A program made the translations under genes and the position numbers. The notes below the pieces were generated by a model. The model was not told the DNA's origin. It searched no databases and saw nothing but the letters and a program-made list of their open reading frames with translations. Below, one piece after another: positions 12,269-16,938 of a DNA stretch of 16,938 nucleotides (within the stretch, counting starts at the first letter, position 1; the number at the start of each line of letters is the position of its first letter). The stretch is from NCBI GenBank assembly GCA_903825265.1, contig CAIJZW010000073.1:1-16938 (forward strand). The letters run 5' to 3'. The DNA is from an uncultured bacterium (GTDB lineage: Bacteria; Patescibacteriota; Minisyncoccia; Phycocordibacterales; UBA9973).

Positions 12269-13141
12269 CTATCTGTTTCTTATTTTACGATAGATAAAAC
12301 GAAATACGAAAAATAAAACAACAACGATAAGTGAATAGAATACAAACTTGCTAGCAAAAATGAAAGATAATATCGATATAAAAAATAATTTAAGATAGGC
12401 AATTGGTTTTTCTGTGGCATCGGCTACCCCAACTTTATCTTGAGAAGTTACTACTTTTTCATTTGTTTTATTATTAGTAGTAGGTGTCTTATTATTGATA
12501 GCACCAATACTCTCTGTTTTGTTTAGTTCTTCTATTTTCTTTTGTGTTTCTATTTTAATTTCTGAAATACTTTTATATGTATCTGCTCGGAAATTATCAA
12601 CAATACCAATATTGTCTGACACTGGAGTGCTTATAGATTCTGGTAAAATACCATCAAGAGATGAAGTGGCTTTATCTATTTGGCTTTTAACCATATCTCC
12701 ACTTGTAGCAGGCTTACCATCTACTTTATTTATAACAACGGGAACAAATTCACTAAAAGATTTTGTTGTATTACTATCAAGAATAACTACTTCTTTCTTT
12801 CCACTACTTATAATACTTGGGGAAATAATTTTTGCAGAAATAGAGTGATCACCAGAAGTAACTTTCCAAGAAACTGAAACGTCTTTAATTTGTAGAGATG
12901 GAACAACAATATCTCTAGTTCCTAAAATAACATTCTTGTCATAAAATTCCACTCTAGCAGACAAAGAAGAAGAACTATTATTCCATATAGCTGTATAAAT
13001 TTTAACAGTACTACCTTCTATAAGAGAATCCGAATACCAAATCTGCCCTGGTATGAAACCAGTATCGTTAATCTCTAAAGCTGATACACTATTAGCAAAA
13101 ATTAAACATAATAAAATAAAAAATGAAAAATACTTTTTCAT
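12269..13141 (-). CDS. Exported protein of unknown function with C-terminal membrane anchor
   Basis: A 290-residue protein with a clear signal peptide (MKKYFSFFILLCLIFANSVSA, cut after about residue 21), a beta-rich extracellular domain (about 30-125) that resembles CARDB/Ig-like folds (KIYTAIWNNSSSSLSARVEFYDKN and VSVSWKVTSGDHSISA), a Ser/Thr-rich segment, a helical stretch (about 185-213), an Asn/Thr/Lys linker (about 215-240) and a hydrophobic C-terminus (about 252-282) with a basic tail. It should therefore be anchored with its domain outside the cell. It starts 9 nt after the SIMPL gene and is probably co-expressed with it. The place among cell-wall genes suggests an envelope role, which is inference only. 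I do not recognise a named family. Confidence 0.75.
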   Translation of the reverse strand: MKKYFSFFILLCLIFANSVSALEINDTGFIPGQIWYSDSLIEGSTVKIYTAIWNNSSSSLSARVEFYDKNVILGTRDIVVPSLQIKDVSVSWKVTSGDHSISAKIISPSIISSGKKEVVILDSNTTKSFSEFVPVVINKVDGKPATSGDMVKSQIDKATSSLDGILPESISTPVSDNIGIVDNFRADTYKSISEIKIETQKKIEELNKTESIGAINNKTPTTNNKTNEKVVTSQDKVGVADATEKPIAYLKLFFISILSFIFASKFVFYSLIVVVLFFVFRFIYRKIRNR

Positions 13142-13150
13142 AATAATATT

Positions 13151-13882
13151 TTATTTTAAAGTAAAGGAAGTTTTAACTGTCATCATTATAGTCTTTTCTA
13201 CTTTAGAAGTATCATAAGATCCATAATCAGAAACATCTGTAGAGTTAGCAGACATAACCTGAACAACTCCAGATGAAGCACTCTTTAACTGTCCAACTGT
13301 TTTACCACTTGATTCTGCAAGCTTAGAAGCACGAGATTTAGCATCTTTTATGGCATCACCTAGCATTGATACACGTTCTTCTGGAAGTTTAGTATAAGTA
13401 TATTCTAAAGATTGAGTTGAGAAAATAACACCTTTCTCTATAAGAGGTTGTATATTCTTAGCAATTTCAGCAATAGAATTAACATCACTTGAGTTAATAT
13501 CTATAGTTTGACGAAGAGTATAACTTCTTTCGGTTCCTTGAGGTTGATCATAATTTTGATCCATAAAAATAGGAGAAATTACTACCTGATTTTCTGGTAT
13601 ATTCTTTTCCTTTAAAAATTCTTTTACAAAAACTATATCTTTTGCCATATCTGCATAACCCGCTTTCAAAGTACTTGCTTTTGCAACTCTATTTATAACC
13701 CCAACCCACTTTACATGATCAGAAGTAACTTGTTTTGTAGCACTACCTGTAACTGTTAAAGTATTATCAAAAGAACGAACCTGATAAAAGACATAAGCTC
13801 CTACAAGAGACGCAAGAACTATACCAACTCCTATAAAAATTCTGGAGTTTAAGAACATTAAAAATTTATTATTGTTTTCCAT
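13151..13882 (-). CDS. SIMPL-domain (DUF541) membrane-anchored protein
   Basis: A 243-residue protein with one N-terminal membrane helix (about 15-33) and a SIMPL/DUF541 domain: SFDNTLTVTGSATKQVTSDHVKW opens the domain, followed by NVSI-like repeats such as NQVVISPIFMDQNYD, YTLRQTIDINSSDVNSI, and LGDAIKDAKSRASKLAESSGKTVGQL, the most conserved family segment. SIMPL proteins are oligomeric surface or periplasmic proteins (BP26/OMP28, YggE), linked to oxidative stress in some bacteria but without a firm biochemical role. A TATAAT at 13891-13896 ends 8 nt before ATG 13882, so the gene may be transcribed leaderless from inside the murC 3' end, separately from murC. Confidence 0.9.
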   Translation of the reverse strand: MENNNKFLMFLNSRIFIGVGIVLASLVGAYVFYQVRSFDNTLTVTGSATKQVTSDHVKWVGVINRVAKASTLKAGYADMAKDIVFVKEFLKEKNIPENQVVISPIFMDQNYDQPQGTERSYTLRQTIDINSSDVNSIAEIAKNIQPLIEKGVIFSTQSLEYTYTKLPEERVSMLGDAIKDAKSRASKLAESSGKTVGQLKSASSGVVQVMSANSTDVSDYGSYDTSKVEKTIMMTVKTSFTLK

Positions 13883-13890
13883 ATAAGTTA

Positions 13891-13896
13891 ATTATA
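13891..13896 (-). promoter_or_regulatory. Extended -10 box for the SIMPL gene
   Basis: TATAAT with the upstream TATG (TGTTATAAT) in the 20-nt gap after murC, 8 nt before the ATG. It has the same 11-nt core as the promoters at 537 and 1107. The -35 is weak. Confidence 0.5.
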
Positions 13897-13902
13897 ACAT
13901 AA

Positions 13903-15258
13903 TTATTTTAATAATAGATAGTCTGCAATCTTTGAAGCTTCTCCTGCTCCCATAGTTATAACTACATCCTTATCTCCCATAGTTATAATCTTGTTTTTTA
14001 AATATTTTTCAACAGATTCAAAGTCATTAAATGCTTTTGAATTATTTGTATATTTATTTATCTCATCCGAAAGAATTAAAGAAGATATACTTCCATCGTC
14101 TACTTCGCGAGCATAATAGATAGGAAGAAGAAGAACTTCACTCGCATCGCCAAAACTTTTGGCAAAATCATTCAAAAGTAATTTGGTGCGAGAAAATAAA
14201 TGCGGTTGAAAAATTACAGTTAAACTCCATCCATCTTCTTTTGAATATAATTCTCTGAAACCTTCTAGTGTTGCTACAATTTCTGCAGGATGATGAGCAT
14301 AATCATCATAAACAAGAACACCACTTGGAAGTTTACCTTTGAATTCAAATCTTTTCCATGTACCAGGGAATTCACAAATGTATTCTTCTACTCTACCCAC
14401 TTCTACACCACAAATGATACCTGCTGTTATTGCTGCGGCAGCATTCTTTTTATTATGAACTCCAGGAATTTTAAGTTTTAAATTCTCATTAAAATTTTTA
14501 CTATAATCTAATACTTGTGCATTAATATCTTTTATAACATCTCCAATATTCTTATCGTTTGGATTACAAATTATATAACCATCACTAGGTACACGTAATG
14601 CCATCTCTCTAAAAGCACTTTTAATATCTTCAATATCTTTATAATAATCCAAATGATCTTCATCTATATTTGTTATTACCAAAATATTTGGATTAATATT
14701 TAAAAATGAACGACGATATTCACAAGCCTCAACTATGAAGTAATCTTTTCCATCAGTATTATTAGGACCACCATGAATGAAATTCGTACGCATACCACCC
14801 TTCTCTTTAAGTAAACTCCCAACAATAACTGTCGGATCCAAATTTGCATCTTTAAAAATCTCAGCAGTCATACCAGTAGTCGTAGTCTTACCATGAGTAC
14901 CACATACAGCAATGGTATACTTATTTTCACTTATGATACCAAGCATTTCTGGATATGAACGAATACTAAACTTATCTTGAGATTTTAATTTATCAAAAAG
15001 ATTTTTATCATAAGTTTCAATGGCCACTGTATAAACTACGAGTTCTGTCCCCTCTCTTATATTTTCAAATGATTGATGCCCAATACTCACTTCTATACCA
15101 AGCTTTTGTAACTCCTTCACAATCTCACCATCTTGCATATCCTGCCCTTCTACATTCTTCCCCATCATCTTCATCATCCTCGCCACTGCCGAAATACCGA
15201 TACCTCCGATACCAATAAAGTGAACATTATTTATTTTTGTTAAATCTAAAGTTTGCAT
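13903..15258 (-). CDS. murC: UDP-N-acetylmuramate--L-alanine ligase
   Basis: MurC adds L-Ala to UDP-MurNAc, the first amino-acid step of peptidoglycan precursor synthesis in the cytoplasm. The 451 residues, a normal length, show the N-terminal Rossmann motif HFIGIGGIGISAVARM (13-28), the ATP P-loop CGTHGKTTTT (119-128), the central ITNIDEDHLDYY, the HNKKNAAAA motif and the C-terminal DDYAHHPAEI and VIFQPHLFSRT. The usual GSD after the Rossmann fold is GQD here, and FPGTWKRFE replaces the common F-x-G-x-x-R-R form. It is third in the murD-DUF1653-murC run, 5 nt after the DUF1653 stop, without a Shine-Dalgarno. Confidence 0.97.
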   Translation of the reverse strand: MQTLDLTKINNVHFIGIGGIGISAVARMMKMMGKNVEGQDMQDGEIVKELQKLGIEVSIGHQSFENIREGTELVVYTVAIETYDKNLFDKLKSQDKFSIRSYPEMLGIISENKYTIAVCGTHGKTTTTGMTAEIFKDANLDPTVIVGSLLKEKGGMRTNFIHGGPNNTDGKDYFIVEACEYRRSFLNINPNILVITNIDEDHLDYYKDIEDIKSAFREMALRVPSDGYIICNPNDKNIGDVIKDINAQVLDYSKNFNENLKLKIPGVHNKKNAAAAITAGIICGVEVGRVEEYICEFPGTWKRFEFKGKLPSGVLVYDDYAHHPAEIVATLEGFRELYSKEDGWSLTVIFQPHLFSRTKLLLNDFAKSFGDASEVLLLPIYYAREVDDGSISSLILSDEINKYTNNSKAFNDFESVEKYLKNKIITMGDKDVVITMGAGEASKIADYLLLK

Positions 15259-15263
15259 ATTTT

Positions 15264-15503
15264 TTAATCAACCTTCTCAAATCTTTTAATTTCTTTACCA
15301 TCCACAATCACATTTTCTAAAAACATTTCTTTAGGACGAACCCAAATACAATCTTTTCCAAATTCTTCACTTTCATACAAAGCTTTGTATACAACCATTT
15401 CTTCTAATGTTTCACTATGACGAGCTACACCTACAATCTCATAAATATGATCTTTATTTTTGTAGTGTTTATATTTTGTTCCAATTCTTAATTCTTCATT
15501 CAT
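15264..15503 (-). CDS. DUF1653-domain protein
   Basis: A 79-residue cytoplasmic protein that is nearly all one DUF1653 domain: GTKYKHYKNKDHIYEIVGVARHSETLEEMVVYKAL, then WVRPKEMFLENV. This small SH3-like beta fold is widespread and has no established function. It sits between murD and murC with gaps of 2 and 5 nt, so it is co-translated with them; whether it takes part in wall synthesis is unknown. There is no signal peptide or membrane segment. DUF1653 genes are often found in unrelated contexts, so the placement may be incidental. Confidence 0.88.
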   Translation of the reverse strand: MNEELRIGTKYKHYKNKDHIYEIVGVARHSETLEEMVVYKALYESEEFGKDCIWVRPKEMFLENVIVDGKEIKRFEKVD

Positions 15504-15505
15504 AT

Positions 15506-16855
15506 TTATTTCAACTTTTTAATAATTTTCATAAACAAATCATTACGTTCATATTCATTGTTAAACATTCCAAAAGAAGCAAAAGCTGGGGAGAAAAGTA
15601 TCACATCTCCACGTGAAGCAAAACTTAATGCAGTCTTCACTATATCATTCAAATCTTTTCCTATCTCATTTTTAACTTTTAATTTGTAATTATTAATTAA
15701 CTTCTCTGTCCCCGTTCCTGGAATCAAGATAATAGACTTACAATTTTTATTTACAGCTTTTACAAAATTATCAAGAGGGATATTTTTATCTGCTCCACCA
15801 CATATGAGTATTATCCTGTTTTCCACTCCTTGTATGGAGCTTTTTATCGCTTCTATATCAACTATAGTAGCTTCTGGTGTTGTAGCATTATTATCGTTAT
15901 AAATTTTAATACCCTTATATGTTTTTAATAATTGAAGACGCCCCTCCAATTCTTTAAAATTTGCAATAGATTTTTTAACTCTAGAGATAGGAATATTAAA
16001 TTGTTTTGCTACTTCAACAGCACAAGCTAAATTCTCTCTATGATGAATACCTAATACATTAAATTTCCAATCAATTACATCTTTTGAGTCTACAACAATT
16101 AATTTACTTTTTACATCACTCTTCTTTATAAATTTCTTCATACCTGGGCGAATTATTAAAATATCTTCCTTTTCCTGATATTTAAAAATATTTGCCTTAT
16201 CATCAAAATACTTTTTCATATCATCTTTATAATAATTCATATGGTCAGTCATGAATGTAGTAAAAACAGATATTTGTGGAGACATCTGAGTATCACCAAA
16301 ACCTTGAAGTTGCCAAGAATCAAGTTCGCAGACTAGTATGTCTCCGCCTTTTACTTTTTTAAGTAATGGTAAAGTCGCAACACCACGAAGGTTACCACCA
16401 ACATAAACATTTTTCTTTAAAAACTTTTCGTTTGTTTTTAGTATTTCATATATAAGAGTTGTAGTCATGGACTTTCCTCTAGTGCCAGTCACTCCTACTA
16501 TCTTTACTTCTGGTGCACATTTAGCAAATAAAGATACATCCATCTCTACAGGAATATTATTCTTTTTTGCTTCTTCTATATAAATAGAATTAAGTGGAAC
16601 ACCTCCTGCTTTTACCACCATATCCCTATCTCGAAAATCTTCCAATCGATGCTCACCTAAAACATATTTTATATTTTTAAATTTATTTAATTGTTTTAAA
16701 GAAGTTGCAAGTTGCTCTTTCGTTTTCAAATCAGTCACTATTAAATCCGCCCCACATTCTGCTAAGAATTTAGTATAACCAATCCCCCGTCCCAAAAGAC
16801 CTAAACCCATTACAGTAATCTTTTTATTTTTAAAATATTTTTTATAGTCTTTCAT
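15506..16855 (-). CDS. murD: UDP-N-acetylmuramoylalanine--D-glutamate ligase, divergent
   Basis: MurD adds D-Glu to UDP-MurNAc-L-Ala. The 449 residues contain an N-terminal Rossmann motif (VMGLGLLGRG, 15-24), VVKAGGVPLNS, the P-loop TGTRGKS (123-129), ELDSWQLQGF, the central TFMTDHMNYYKD, LGIHHRENLACAVEVAKQF and the C-terminal YNDNNATTPEAT and ILICGGADKNIPLDNF. Several signatures differ from textbook MurD: TGTRGKS for TGTNGKS, ELDSWQ for ELSSFQ, and NDNNATTPEAT for NDSKATNPEAT. The first two recur in CPR-type MurD as I know it. It is first in the visible run; the region upstream ends in a hairpin near the window edge. MurE-like activity is unlikely given the C-terminal motif. Confidence 0.92.
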   Translation of the reverse strand: MKDYKKYFKNKKITVMGLGLLGRGIGYTKFLAECGADLIVTDLKTKEQLATSLKQLNKFKNIKYVLGEHRLEDFRDRDMVVKAGGVPLNSIYIEEAKKNNIPVEMDVSLFAKCAPEVKIVGVTGTRGKSMTTTLIYEILKTNEKFLKKNVYVGGNLRGVATLPLLKKVKGGDILVCELDSWQLQGFGDTQMSPQISVFTTFMTDHMNYYKDDMKKYFDDKANIFKYQEKEDILIIRPGMKKFIKKSDVKSKLIVVDSKDVIDWKFNVLGIHHRENLACAVEVAKQFNIPISRVKKSIANFKELEGRLQLLKTYKGIKIYNDNNATTPEATIVDIEAIKSSIQGVENRIILICGGADKNIPLDNFVKAVNKNCKSIILIPGTGTEKLINNYKLKVKNEIGKDLNDIVKTALSFASRGDVILFSPAFASFGMFNNEYERNDLFMKIIKKLK

Positions 16856-16883
16856 TATATTTTAGATAAACAAATTATTTTAT

Positions 16884-16934
16884 AAAAAAATGTCTGGCAC
16901 CGGTTCTCGTCCCCTTCGTCCGAGGACTTTTTTT
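16884..16934. terminator. GC-rich hairpin flanked by A7/T7, probable bidirectional terminator
   Basis: Inner stem GTTCTCG/CGAGGAC (16903-16909 and 16921-16927, one G-T pair) with an 11-nt loop and T7 immediately after on plus. Read on minus, A7GTC pairs with GAC(A)T7 to close a larger stem, so a T7 tail follows there too. It probably ends the unit upstream of murD, beyond the window. Its GC content contrasts with its surroundings. Confidence 0.5.
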
Positions 16935-16938
16935 AGAA

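Noticed and set aside
16891..16927. Fragment of a tRNA or other structured RNA at the right edge
   Set aside because: GGTTCTCG does not fit the conserved T-loop GGTTCRA, and no cloverleaf arms can be drawn; a terminator-type hairpin explains the element better.

Overview
The window looks like chromosomal DNA from a small-genome, strongly AT-rich bacterium. The likeliest source is a Candidate Phyla Radiation (Patescibacteria, Parcubacteria-like) lineage. This is an inference from the divergent MurD (TGTRGKS, ELDSWQ), the lysyl-tRNA synthetase variant, tightly packed genes with few Shine-Dalgarno sites, and the mix of cell-wall genes with DUF1653 and SIMPL proteins. No marker here fixes the taxon. 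The standard genetic code fits: all long housekeeping frames are open, and TGA ends rsmH and two small ORFs.

Positions 1-3330 form an accessory region of short transcription units. From the left these are: two tiny membrane or secreted ORFs, the first running off the edge; a small Cys/His-rich gene with a perfect Shine-Dalgarno but a one-base frameshift in an A9 run; a membrane-anchored cupredoxin; and an HxlR regulator with a DODA-type dioxygenase. The regulator is divergent from a YceI-like gene that carries an in-frame TGA. The two promoters share a three-half-site operator. A 54-residue acidic ORF follows.

Positions 3331-8160 hold a compact division and cell-wall (dcw) operon on the minus strand: mraZ, rsmH, an FtsL-like gene, ftsI, murF. 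It is driven by a promoter studded with GTGG boxes on a 10-bp period (probable MraZ autoregulation), and it ends in a GC-rich hairpin.

Positions 8200-16938, also minus strand, hold murD, a DUF1653 gene, murC, a SIMPL-domain gene, a signal-peptide protein of unknown function, an MreD-like gene, mrdA (PBP2), greA and lysS, ending in a strong terminator. The window therefore carries MurC, MurD and MurF, both monofunctional transpeptidases (septal FtsI, elongation PBP2) and their small membrane partners. It lacks mraY, murG, murE, ftsW, rodA and mreBC.

The most striking regulatory pattern is a set of good promoters whose -10 box ends only 6-10 nt before the start codon (ORF at 239, HxlR, SIMPL gene, MreD-like gene, greA). 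This predicts leaderless mRNAs. I found no tRNA, rRNA, CRISPR array, transposase or riboswitch.
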